DNA of 9,241 bases, from NCBI GenBank assembly GCA_012961845.1, contig DTYO01000078.1, positions 1 through 9,241 of the forward strand, read 5' to 3'. Position numbers and translations under genes: made by a program. Source of the DNA: Thermodesulfobacteriaceae bacterium (lineage in GTDB: Bacteria; Desulfobacterota; Dissulfuribacteria; Dissulfuribacterales; UBA3076). Below are positions 1 to 6,807 of the stretch, in pieces. Under the pieces are notes generated by a model that saw only the letters and a list, made by a program, of their open reading frames with translations, was not told where the DNA came from and ran no database searches. How positions within the stretch are numbered: position 1 is the first letter of the stretch; every line of letters starts with the position of its first letter.

Positions 1-79
1 GGGTAGAGTGCGCTAAAAAATTACCGCAGACATGTTCTTGATATTTCACTGATTATCCTGAGATCAGTTCACGAGGCAG
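1..79. other. Upstream non-coding leader, no recognised feature
   Basis: All three forward frames carry an early stop (TAG at 4-6, TAA at 14-16, TGA at 39-41). At most the last few codons of an upstream plus-strand gene could lie here, and nothing identifies it. I see no convincing -35/-10 pair; TTGATA at 38-43 has no partner at a usable distance. A weak GAGG at 73-76 lies only 3 nt before the ATG at 80. Confidence 0.4.
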
Positions 80-757
80 ATGAACGGTAGAGATGTAAAT
101 ATCCCGGAGTGTCCGGAGGGCAATGACAACTGTTGTCTGGCAGCCGAACTTAGACGTCTGAGAGCCGAACGTGACAGGCTGCTGGAGCTGGTTGAGACCG
201 ACCAGCTTACCGGGCTCTACAACTACCGCCATCTGATCAAGTCACTCGACCATGAAATGGAGCGCACCCGCCGTACAGGGCTTCCTGTCGCGCTGGCCAT
301 GATAGATCTCGACTTCTTTAAACGTGTAAATGACAGGTACGGCCATGAAGCCGGCAACAAGGCATTGAGAGAGGTAGCACGTATCTGTAAGCACCGTATC
401 CGGCGCATCGATATACTGTGCAGATACGGAGGAGAAGAGTTTGCTTTAATTCTTCCAGGCACCAGACTTGAGATGGCGGTGAAAACTGCCGAAAGACTTA
501 GGAGAGAGTTGAGATCTACTCCGGTAAATCTTGAAGGACGGGATGTCATCATCACTGCGAGTTTTGGTGTTGGGGTGTACAGGACCAGAGACACATTTTC
601 AGTGGAAGAATTCATACGGCACGTGGACAGGTATCTTCTTCTTGCCAAATCCCGGGGCAGGAACCGGGTGTGTTACCGGGAAAGCCGGGTTGACAGTCTG
701 GGCACTGACTTGTCACGTGAGGAAAGAAAGGCGCTTCTGGATGATAAGGGTAAATGA
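80..757 (+). CDS. GGDEF-domain diguanylate cyclase, small soluble form
   Basis: This is a 225-residue cytoplasmic enzyme predicted to condense two GTP into cyclic di-GMP. A short charged helix (about residues 20-40, likely a coiled-coil stalk) leads into the GGDEF domain at DxLTGLYNYR (41-50). The metal-binding region MIDLDFFKRVND (75-85) carries D76, and the catalytic GGEEF lies at 117-121. An RRID motif (108-111), five residues before GGEEF, matches the RxxD product-inhibition I-site, so feedback inhibition is expected. The domain ends at AKSRGRNRV (189-197), followed by a charged tail of about 28 residues. There is no transmembrane segment and no PAS, GAF or REC sensor domain. The N-terminus holds three cysteines (C11, C18, C19), which could bind metal or respond to redox, but this is a guess. 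The ribosome-binding site is weak. The 3' end overlaps the next gene by 17 bp. The family and activity are well supported; what input it senses is unknown. Confidence 0.94.
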   Translation: MNGRDVNIPECPEGNDNCCLAAELRRLRAERDRLLELVETDQLTGLYNYRHLIKSLDHEMERTRRTGLPVALAMIDLDFFKRVNDRYGHEAGNKALREVARICKHRIRRIDILCRYGGEEFALILPGTRLEMAVKTAERLRRELRSTPVNLEGRDVIITASFGVGVYRTRDTFSVEEFIRHVDRYLLLAKSRGRNRVCYRESRVDSLGTDLSREERKALLDDKGK

Positions 758-1562
758 AATACGGGAAGGCACTTACAAGGAAACGCCCAGGATTCCTGAG
801 GAATTTCCTGCGGCAATTATCTGTTTGAGCAGCGGAAAGGGTGGTGTGGGCAAGACCAGCATAACTGTGAATCTCGGTATACTGCTGGCAGATATGGGTT
901 ACAGGACCCTGATAGTCGATGGAGACATGGGTCTCGCAAATATCGACGTTGTCATGGGAATCAGCGTCCGGTCTAGCATCAGGGATATTCTGGTGAATGA
1001 AGGGGATCCGATGGAAACAGTCGTTCAGGTTTCTTCCAACCTTTATGTCCTGCCCGCCAGCTCAGGGATGCCGGAAATGGTAAGTGTCGGGCCGGAGGAA
1101 CAGGAACTCCTGGAAGAAGCGCTTCTTTCCATTTCATCAAATTTCCATTTTGTGCTCATTGATTCCGCTGCAGGCATCGGTTCGGCAGTGTTGTGGTTCA
1201 ATTCATTTGCTCAATACAACGTAGTTGTTCTCACTCCCGATCCAACATCTCTTACAGATGCTTATGCCCTGATCAAGGTTCTCCACAGAGACTACCAGAG
1301 GGAACGGTTTCATCTGATCCTGAACCTGGTGAAAAATGACAGGGAAGGAGGGCAGGTGGGTGATGGCATCAACAGGGTGATAAATAAATTCCTGGGACTT
1401 TCGCCTGACTGCCTGGGCCACATTCCAATGGATCACGAGGTGAGGAAAGCCGTGAGAGAGCAGATGCCTTTCATAAAAGAGAAACCTGATTGCAGGGCAT
1501 CCGTGGCTATGAGAGAGATTGTACAGAAGGTAGAGGGATGGGGTTCCCAGATGAGGGTGTAG
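741..1562 (+). CDS. MinD/ParA-family ATPase, FlhG (FleN/YlxH)-like
   Basis: This is a 273-residue deviant-Walker P-loop ATPase. SGKGGVGKTS (31-40) carries the signature lysine K33 and the Walker lysine K38. VDGDMGLANIDVVMG (59-73) is the switch I/Walker A' region. VLIDSAAGI (138-146) is Walker B with D141, and NLVKND (195-200) is the base-recognition region. GLANIDV plus a DxxAGI-type Walker B resemble FlhG/FleN, which controls flagellar number and placement, more than cell-division MinD. Canonical FlhG has an N-terminal DQAxxLR motif that stimulates the FlhF GTPase. That motif is absent from the N-terminus here, so I give no symbol. No clear MinD-type C-terminal membrane-targeting helix is visible. 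The ATG at 741 was chosen because the P-loop then sits near residue 33; an in-frame ATG at 531 would lie deep inside the diguanylate cyclase gene. A purine-rich GAGGAAAG (718-725) lies rather far upstream, so translation may be coupled to the preceding gene. Flagellar function is an inference; no flagellar gene is in the window. Confidence 0.88.
   Translation: MIRVNEIREGTYKETPRIPEEFPAAIICLSSGKGGVGKTSITVNLGILLADMGYRTLIVDGDMGLANIDVVMGISVRSSIRDILVNEGDPMETVVQVSSNLYVLPASSGMPEMVSVGPEEQELLEEALLSISSNFHFVLIDSAAGIGSAVLWFNSFAQYNVVVLTPDPTSLTDAYALIKVLHRDYQRERFHLILNLVKNDREGGQVGDGINRVINKFLGLSPDCLGHIPMDHEVRKAVREQMPFIKEKPDCRASVAMREIVQKVEGWGSQMRV
1525..1530 (+). promoter_or_regulatory. Ribosome-binding site setting the EndoQ-like start
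   Basis: AGAAGG sits 7 nt upstream of the ATG at 1538, inside the 3' end of the ATPase gene. It favours 1538 over an in-frame ATG at 1490, which would add 16 residues ahead of the conserved domain without a comparable Shine-Dalgarno. Confidence 0.6.
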
Positions 1563-2848
1563 ACGGCTGCAGACTGGTCTGGCGCAAGGGTTTCTGGGTT
1601 GCAGACCTTCACATTCATTCGCAGTTCAGCAGGGCCACAAGCCGTGACATGAATCCAGAGGTCCTCGGGCAGACAGCCTCCCAAAAGGGGATCATGGTAG
1701 TGGGCACAGGTGATTTCACCCATCCCGTATATCTGGACTACCTGGAAAAAGAGCTTGAAGAGGCCGAGCCCGGACTGTATGTCCGGCACGGGGAGCCGGA
1801 CGGCACCAGATTCATGCTGACTGCTGAAATCTCGAATATCTTCACCCAGTCAGGCAGAAACCGCAGGATACATACCGTTATCTTTGCACCACATTTTGAA
1901 GCAGCCCGGGAGATACTGGTCCGTCTGGGCTCTATCGGGAATATTTCGTCTGACGGGCGTCCCATCTTCGGTTTTCCTGTGAAAGAACTGGTCCGGATGG
2001 TGATGGATGTTTCTCCGGACTGTTTGGCGGTACCAGCGCACATCTGGACTCCATGGTTTTCCGTGCTGGGAGCAAAATCCGGATTCGACAGTCTGGAAGA
2101 TTGCTTTGAGGAGGAGACAGGGCATATCCATGCCGTAGAGACGGGGTTGTCTTCCGATCCGCCCATGAACTGGAGGCTTTCGGCCCTAGACAGGTTTACA
2201 CTCATTTCCAATTCCGACGCCCATTCGCCTTCAAGACTTGGAAGAGAGGCCAATATCTTTTCATGTGAGATGTCATATCCTGCCATCCTGGATGCCATTA
2301 AAGGGACTGCCGGCGGGTTTGAAGGAACCATAGAGTTTTTTCCGGAAGAAGGAAAATATCACTATGATGGTCACAGGGCATGCGGCGTATGTTTCAGGCC
2401 GGACCAGACTGTGGAGCACCAGGGGATATGCCCGGTCTGCGGCCGGATGCTTACCGTCGGTGTCCTGCACAGGGTCGAAGAACTGGCCGACAGGCCTGAA
2501 GGTTTTGTGCCGGGCAAAGCGAAACCCTGTGTCCATCTTGTTCCACTGGAAGAGATAATCGCGGAGTCGTTCGGCATAAAGACCATAACAGGAAAGGTAA
2601 GAAAGGAATACCGTCGTATGCTGGCAGAGGGAGGTGCTGAAATAGATATACTGCTGCGGCAGAGTGAAGAGCAGCTGTCCGATTATGTGGCTGAGACAAT
2701 ACGGGAGGGAATCATCAAAATGAGGAACGGACAGGTACATATCAGTCCAGGCCACGACGGTGCCTATGGAAAAATATGCCTTTTCCCCGGGGCGAGGCAA
2801 ACAGCACCGGTGAACAGGGTTGGGGCCCATCAGATGAACCTGTTTTAG
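1538..2848 (+). CDS. Endonuclease Q-like PHP-superfamily protein
   Basis: This 436-residue protein is of the type annotated as TIGR00375 or EndoQ. Characterised EndoQ enzymes nick DNA 5' of deaminated bases (uracil, hypoxanthine, xanthine) and abasic sites. The PHP metal-site motifs are in order: DLHIHSQFS (23-31), TGDFTHP (57-63), TAEIS (96-100), IHTVIFAPH (111-119), PAHIWTPWFS (166-175) and SNSDAHS (224-230). A zinc-binding-type cluster follows, C282-x2-C285-x12-C298-x2-C301, then the conserved VPLEEIIAE segment (335-343) typical of the family. The protein ends in HQMNLF; the terminal QMNLF (432-436) fits the Qx[S/D/N]LF sliding-clamp-binding pattern. The start at 1538 overlaps the ATPase gene by 25 bp. 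EndoQ is best known from archaea and occurs in a minority of bacteria, so the enzymatic role is inferred from motifs. Another PHP-type phosphoesterase activity cannot be excluded, but the zinc cluster plus TGDFTHP make EndoQ the best fit. Confidence 0.86.
   Translation: MGFPDEGVDGCRLVWRKGFWVADLHIHSQFSRATSRDMNPEVLGQTASQKGIMVVGTGDFTHPVYLDYLEKELEEAEPGLYVRHGEPDGTRFMLTAEISNIFTQSGRNRRIHTVIFAPHFEAAREILVRLGSIGNISSDGRPIFGFPVKELVRMVMDVSPDCLAVPAHIWTPWFSVLGAKSGFDSLEDCFEEETGHIHAVETGLSSDPPMNWRLSALDRFTLISNSDAHSPSRLGREANIFSCEMSYPAILDAIKGTAGGFEGTIEFFPEEGKYHYDGHRACGVCFRPDQTVEHQGICPVCGRMLTVGVLHRVEELADRPEGFVPGKAKPCVHLVPLEEIIAESFGIKTITGKVRKEYRRMLAEGGAEIDILLRQSEEQLSDYVAETIREGIIKMRNGQVHISPGHDGAYGKICLFPGARQTAPVNRVGAHQMNLF
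2831..2845 (+). other. Codons for a C-terminal QMNLF clamp-binding-type motif
   Basis: The last five codons of the EndoQ-like gene encode Q-M-N-L-F directly before the TAG stop. Bacterial DnaN (beta clamp) ligands use a pentapeptide close to QL[S/D]LF, often at an exposed terminus. Q1, L4 and F5, the strongest positions, all match. Function is inferred from the motif alone. Confidence 0.5.
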
Positions 2849-2995
2849 ACTGCTGTTTTTTTGGTGTTCAACATCTAGCTCAAAACAAGCGATCAGTAAC
2901 AACAGCAGGATGAAAAATATTTTATCTGTGCTGTTCCATGCGTCCGCAGGGCAACAGTATTTTTTCTTCAGTTCTGCAGTCCGGGGCTGTATTTT

Positions 2996-4018
2996 ATGGC
3001 ATTTGTGAAAAAAATGTATACCGGCTGGCTGGTCCCTGCCGTCGGCCTTTCCTGGCTTGTTCTGATATCTGTCCTTCATTTCTGGCTGAATATCGATCAT
3101 TCAGACAGAAACAGAGTCAGGCTCGGCTACATGCCGGTCATATCCAACCTCGCTGCCCCGCTTCTCGATTACGCGACCATGGCCGGAGACGGACTCCGCA
3201 TCAATGCGGTGAAATTCTCCTCGTTTGCTGAGATGGCTGAAGCGTTCAGACATGACCGGATTGAAGCAGCCCTTATGATAGCTCCTCTTTCCGTTTTGTT
3301 GAGACAGCAGGGTGAAGACGTAAAGGTGATCTACATAGGCAACCGCAGCGAAAGCGCGCTTGTGGTGCGTAAAGATCTTGAAATCAGTGGCCCGGGAGGT
3401 TTGCAGGGGAGGAAAATCGCGGTTCCCATGCGCTATTCCGGCCACAATATCGTATTGCTCGGGCTACAGGAACAGTACGGCTTGACCGACGTGGACATCG
3501 TTGAGATGAATCCTCCCGACATGGCATCTGCTCTGGCAGCCGGGAGTCTGGATGCATATATGGTGGGAGAGCCGTTTGCCGCCCAGACGGTCAGGCCTGG
3601 TTTGGCCAGGGAAATTCTCAGGCCTGAAGAGGTATGGCCTGATTTTATCTGCAACCTCATGGTGGTCAGGGAGAAAATTATCAGGGAATACCCGGAACGG
3701 GTGAGATTACTTGTATGGGGCGCTGTGCGGGCGGGGATATGGGCACAGGCCAATAAGAAGGAGGCTGCACGCATTGTTTCCCGCTACTGGAACCAGCCTG
3801 AACAACTGGTAGAGTATGTGATGACCAATCCCGCCCGCAGCATAGTCTATGACAGATATATTCCGGTGTCTGAAGAACTCCAGTATCTGGCAGACGAGAT
3901 GTGCCGGTTCGGGCTTCTCGAAAACCCTGATATTACCGGGCTGGTGGACGATTCCTTTGCAAGGTCAGCTGATTCCAGCAATGTAACCGGCATAAAAAGC
4001 ATTGTATTTATTCCGTGA
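2996..4018 (+). CDS. NrtA/SsuA-like (NMT1-type) solute-binding protein, membrane-anchored
   Basis: This 340-residue protein has the fold signature of nitrate/sulfonate/taurine-type ABC solute-binding proteins. RLGYMPVISNLAAPLL (42-57) begins the mature domain, LMIAPLSVLL (93-102) is the usual ligand-lobe helix, and SLDAYMVGEPFAAQ (184-197) matches the conserved GEP motif of NrtA/CmpA/SsuA relatives. The N-terminus has a hydrophobic helix (about 10-30) after K5/K6, with no clear Ala-x-Ala cleavage site or lipobox, so it may stay as a signal anchor. No permease or ATPase gene lies on either side, so a partner transporter would have to be encoded elsewhere, or the protein serves as a sensor. The ATG at 2996 has only a weak GGGG upstream (about 2982-2986); an in-frame ATG at 3014 is possible but has no Shine-Dalgarno. 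The 3' end overlaps the convergent radical SAM gene by 11 bp. The ligand cannot be read from sequence. Confidence 0.87.
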   Translation: MAFVKKMYTGWLVPAVGLSWLVLISVLHFWLNIDHSDRNRVRLGYMPVISNLAAPLLDYATMAGDGLRINAVKFSSFAEMAEAFRHDRIEAALMIAPLSVLLRQQGEDVKVIYIGNRSESALVVRKDLEISGPGGLQGRKIAVPMRYSGHNIVLLGLQEQYGLTDVDIVEMNPPDMASALAAGSLDAYMVGEPFAAQTVRPGLAREILRPEEVWPDFICNLMVVREKIIREYPERVRLLVWGAVRAGIWAQANKKEAARIVSRYWNQPEQLVEYVMTNPARSIVYDRYIPVSEELQYLADEMCRFGLLENPDITGLVDDSFARSADSSNVTGIKSIVFIP

Positions 4019-6629
4019 ACCATTCCTCGGTTTTCAGTATCCTTGTCTTTGCTGCTGCAGTTTCCCCGAGACTGAATACGGAAGAAATAACTTCAACAGG
4101 CTTCAGATAGGACCCTGAACGTGGGTTAAGTGTCAGTTCAACTGTGGTGCCGTTTTGACCTCCGGCTGCCGACACCGTCGATTTTATCCAGCATCCGGAT
4201 CCGGTCCCGTCTCCGGAGCGGTCCGGATCTTTCAGGATAATGGAATCAAGGCCTGCCTTGAGATCCACCGTTGTCTCTCCTGTTTTTCTGGATCTGGTTA
4301 CAGGCCAGTCTTTTGCGGCCACCAGGGCCTGAATCGCCGCTTCGGCCTGAGAACATGATAGATCCGGAACAAAGATCAGGTATCTGCATTTATCAGCGGG
4401 GCCGAGTCTCTTCTTTTTTCCTGAGACGATTTCCGCCGCCGTTATGCGTATGCCCTCAGGCAGTTCTCTGTTGATGGAGTCCATCAGATCAGCAGGTTTC
4501 ATGTGCCTGGTGAGCGTGCATACCAGGTGTTCGGCCAGGCTTTCAGTGCCCAGCGGCAGAGGCTGGGCAAAGGAGAAACGAGGCAGAGGGTGATAACCCT
4601 TTGAATAGGCCACAGGAAGTCCGGATCGCCTGGCCGCCCTGTGAAATATATGGACCATGTCCAGGTGCCCGACAAAACGGGCATCTCCCAGTTTTGTGTA
4701 CGACAGGTGGTAGTGAAAGACCGGTGGCGGCTTCGTGCCTGGAGCGGGGGGCTCCTCCGCCCTGCCCTGAGCCGGTGAAGTCCGGGATATTTCAAGCTTT
4801 TCGTGGATACGAGGCCGGATCTTACTGAAGTCGCAGACTCCGCATCCTCCACAATCCCCGTATCTGCAGTCCGGTGTATAGGTCCTTTCAAATGACTTTT
4901 TCCGTTCCTTGAGCAGGAATTTTTCCGTCATGCCTGTTGAAATATGTCTCCATGGAAGGGGCGAGCCTGGTTCTCTGGACAGGAGGTATGAATCGAGATC
5001 TATTCCTTCCTCACAGGCTGCGGCATGGTAAAGACCGGTTTCAAGGTGATCGGTCCATGCATCCAGGCGGGCTCCTGCCTGCCATGCCCGGCAGAGAACC
5101 CTGGAAAGCCTTCTGTCGCCTCTTGAAAAGACTCCCTCCAGGAAGCTATGTTCTGGGTCATGCCATTTGAACCTGATTCCGCGTCTGTTGAGTCTGGATT
5201 TCAACAGACCGATTTTTTCTCTGGATTCATCAAGGGAAATCTGGCCTTCCCACTGGAACGGCGTATGAGGCTTGGGAACGAATGTTCCCACACTCACTGT
5301 TACCTGCTTTTTCCTGCGAGTGCCTGCTGTTCTGGAGGTTTCCAGCACTTTTCCGGCCAGGCCGGCAATGGCGAGAACATCGTCCTCGGTTTCCGTGGGC
5401 AGTCCGATCATGAAATAAAGCTTGATATTGCTCCATCCATGCCTGTAGATCAGGGAAGCCGAGGAAAGAAGATCTTCTTCCGCAATGCCCTTGTTGATTA
5501 CCTGTCTCAATCTTTCGCTTCCGGCTTCAGGGGCCATTGTAAAACCGGTTTTGCGGATTCTGCGGATCTGCCTGATCATATCAGGGGTAAGGGTTCCTAC
5601 ACGGAGAGACGGAAGCGAAACAGAGATCTTTTCAGGCATCAGGTTCTCTATCAGTATCTCCAGAAGAGACTGGATGGAACAGTAGTCACCGGTGCTCAGG
5701 GAAAGCAGTGAAATTTCTTCCCATCCGGTTTCCTCCAGAACCGACCGGACCAGTGAGTAGACTGTTCCCGGCCGTCTTTCCCTTACAGGCCTGTAGGCAG
5801 TACCGGCCTGGCAGAAACGGCAGCCCCTGGTACATCCCCTGGCTATCTCTATGCCGGCTCGGTCGTGTACGATCCTGACCGCTGGAACCAGCGGTTTTTC
5901 AGGGAACACCGCATGTTCGAGGTCAGAGATGATTCTGCGGTGAACTGTTGCAGCAAGATCGTGCTTAAGGGGCTCGATTGCTTCGAATGCGCCGTTTTTA
6001 GTATACCTCGGCCTGTAGAATCCGGGAACATATACACCGTGTATGCCGGACAGGAATTCGAGCAGTTCGTCTTTGCCTGCGGCGGCCTGACGCCAGTCTC
6101 GGACAACTGCAAGAATTTCTGGTACAGCCTCTTCCCCGTCTCCAACCAGTATTGCATCAAAAAAATCTGCCACCGGCTCGGGATTTACCGAACAGCTTCC
6201 TCCACCCAGTATGACAGGCCGGTCTGAATCCTTCCGTTCACAGGCCCGGACAGGAATCCCTCCGAGACTCAGGATGGTGAGGATGTTTGAATAGCATAGT
6301 TCATATGGCAGAGTGACGGCCAGGATATCGAAATCCGCAATCGGCCGCCTGGTTTCCAGTCCCCACAAGGGTGTGCCGCTGGACACCATCAGTTTTTCCA
6401 GGTCTGTATCAGGGCAGTATGCCCGGTCAGCCAGGGCCCACGGTATCTTGTTGATCAGGTCGTAAAGAATATGCAGACCCAGATGGGACATTCCGATCTC
6501 ATAGAGATCCGGAAATATCAGGCATGATCTGAGGGCGGCTTCCCCCCAGTCCCTGCAACGGCTGTTTACTTCGTTCCCGAGGTATCGGGCGGGGCGTCTT
6601 ACGAACGGGAGCAGATCATCCGGTTTCAT
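4008..6629 (-). CDS. B12-binding-type radical SAM protein fused to DUF2344 (TIGR03960 + TIGR03936)
   Basis: This is an 873-residue two-part protein. Residues about 1-260 resemble the cobalamin-binding-type N-terminal region of these radical SAM proteins, with GGGSCSVNPEPVADFFDAILVGDGEE at about 142-167. The canonical base-off DxHxxG is not evident: the region around EIGMSHLG (44-51) has H49 but no Asp two residues before it. The radical SAM core begins at GCTRGCRFC (265-273), where C266-x3-C270-x2-C273 would bind the [4Fe-4S] cluster that cleaves SAM. A second cluster C588-x4-C593-x2-C596-x2-C599 may bind iron-sulfur or zinc. The DUF2344 domain starts near 638 (FHYHLSYTKLGDARFVGHLD) and runs to the end. 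Full-length fusions like this are the usual form, so nothing looks truncated. Substrate and reaction are unknown for the family. The gene stands alone on the minus strand, diverging from the binding-protein/kinase operon. No good Shine-Dalgarno precedes the ATG at 6629. Confidence 0.93.
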   Translation of the reverse strand: MKPDDLLPFVRRPARYLGNEVNSRCRDWGEAALRSCLIFPDLYEIGMSHLGLHILYDLINKIPWALADRAYCPDTDLEKLMVSSGTPLWGLETRRPIADFDILAVTLPYELCYSNILTILSLGGIPVRACERKDSDRPVILGGGSCSVNPEPVADFFDAILVGDGEEAVPEILAVVRDWRQAAAGKDELLEFLSGIHGVYVPGFYRPRYTKNGAFEAIEPLKHDLAATVHRRIISDLEHAVFPEKPLVPAVRIVHDRAGIEIARGCTRGCRFCQAGTAYRPVRERRPGTVYSLVRSVLEETGWEEISLLSLSTGDYCSIQSLLEILIENLMPEKISVSLPSLRVGTLTPDMIRQIRRIRKTGFTMAPEAGSERLRQVINKGIAEEDLLSSASLIYRHGWSNIKLYFMIGLPTETEDDVLAIAGLAGKVLETSRTAGTRRKKQVTVSVGTFVPKPHTPFQWEGQISLDESREKIGLLKSRLNRRGIRFKWHDPEHSFLEGVFSRGDRRLSRVLCRAWQAGARLDAWTDHLETGLYHAAACEEGIDLDSYLLSREPGSPLPWRHISTGMTEKFLLKERKKSFERTYTPDCRYGDCGGCGVCDFSKIRPRIHEKLEISRTSPAQGRAEEPPAPGTKPPPVFHYHLSYTKLGDARFVGHLDMVHIFHRAARRSGLPVAYSKGYHPLPRFSFAQPLPLGTESLAEHLVCTLTRHMKPADLMDSINRELPEGIRITAAEIVSGKKKRLGPADKCRYLIFVPDLSCSQAEAAIQALVAAKDWPVTRSRKTGETTVDLKAGLDSIILKDPDRSGDGTGSGCWIKSTVSAAGGQNGTTVELTLNPRSGSYLKPVEVISSVFSLGETAAAKTRILKTEEWFTE
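5811..5834 (-). other. Radical SAM CxxxCxxC cluster-binding codons
   Basis: On the minus strand these codons encode C-T-R-G-C-R-F-C (residues 266-273), the exact CX3CX2C spacing of radical SAM enzymes that ligates a [4Fe-4S] cluster. It is the strongest single evidence for the enzyme class of this gene. Confidence 0.9.
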
Positions 6630-6698
6630 GACCGGGTCAGATTAACCAAATGGATGCTCCCGGGCAATATTTTTCATGATGTCTGCGGGCCTGTTCTG

Positions 6699-6707
6699 TG
6701 GTATAAA
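6699..6707 (+). promoter_or_regulatory. Possible extended -10 promoter for the binding protein-kinase operon
   Basis: TGGTATAAA matches an extended -10 (TGn plus TATAAA, five of six to TATAAT) within the 178-bp divergent intergenic region. No good -35 lies 16-18 bp upstream, as often holds for extended -10 promoters. It would give a leader of about 95 nt before the ATG at 6808. This is based on sequence match only. Confidence 0.33.
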
Positions 6708-6798
6708 ACGTGCTTGCTTACTAGGATCATCAAGAAATTTCGGCATGAACTTGAATAATAACCAGCAGAATCATTCAGTGTCTGTCCGTACCTGGGGC

Positions 6799-6804
6799 AG
6801 GAGG
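6799..6804 (+). promoter_or_regulatory. Strong Shine-Dalgarno close to the ATG at 6808
   Basis: AGGAGG lies 3 nt before the ATG at 6808. The match is perfect but the spacing is short. It still supports 6808 over in-frame ATGs at 6676, 6679 and 6745, which have no recognisable ribosome-binding site. Confidence 0.55.
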
Positions 6805-6807
6805 AGA

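Noticed and set aside
2850..2908. 8-bp inverted repeat (CTGCTGTT/AACAGCAG) with a T-run after EndoQ, considered as a terminator
   Set aside because: The loop is over 40 nt and the T-run follows the first arm, not the second, so it does not form a normal intrinsic terminator for the upstream gene.
2910..3008. 32-codon ORF just before the NrtA-like binding protein, overlapping its start
   Set aside because: AGCAGG abuts the ATG with almost no spacing, the peptide has no clear feature, and nothing else supports translation.
2273..3100. 275-codon minus-strand ORF spanning the EndoQ 3' end and the following intergenic region
   Set aside because: Most of it is antisense to the EndoQ-like gene, the translation has no recognisable motif, and it is rich in His, Pro and Cys as expected for an antisense shadow.
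5148..5711. 187-codon plus-strand ORF inside the radical SAM gene
   Set aside because: It is antisense to the conserved radical SAM core, with no motif.
6630..6670. TTGCCC / TTAATC pair on the minus strand as promoter for the radical SAM gene
   Set aside because: The -10 match is poor and would lie only about 10 nt from the start codon, leaving no room for a ribosome-binding site.
6738..6756. Possible sigma-54 promoter (GGCATGAACTTG) upstream of the binding protein
   Set aside because: The invariant GC element is not present at the required GG-N10-GC spacing.
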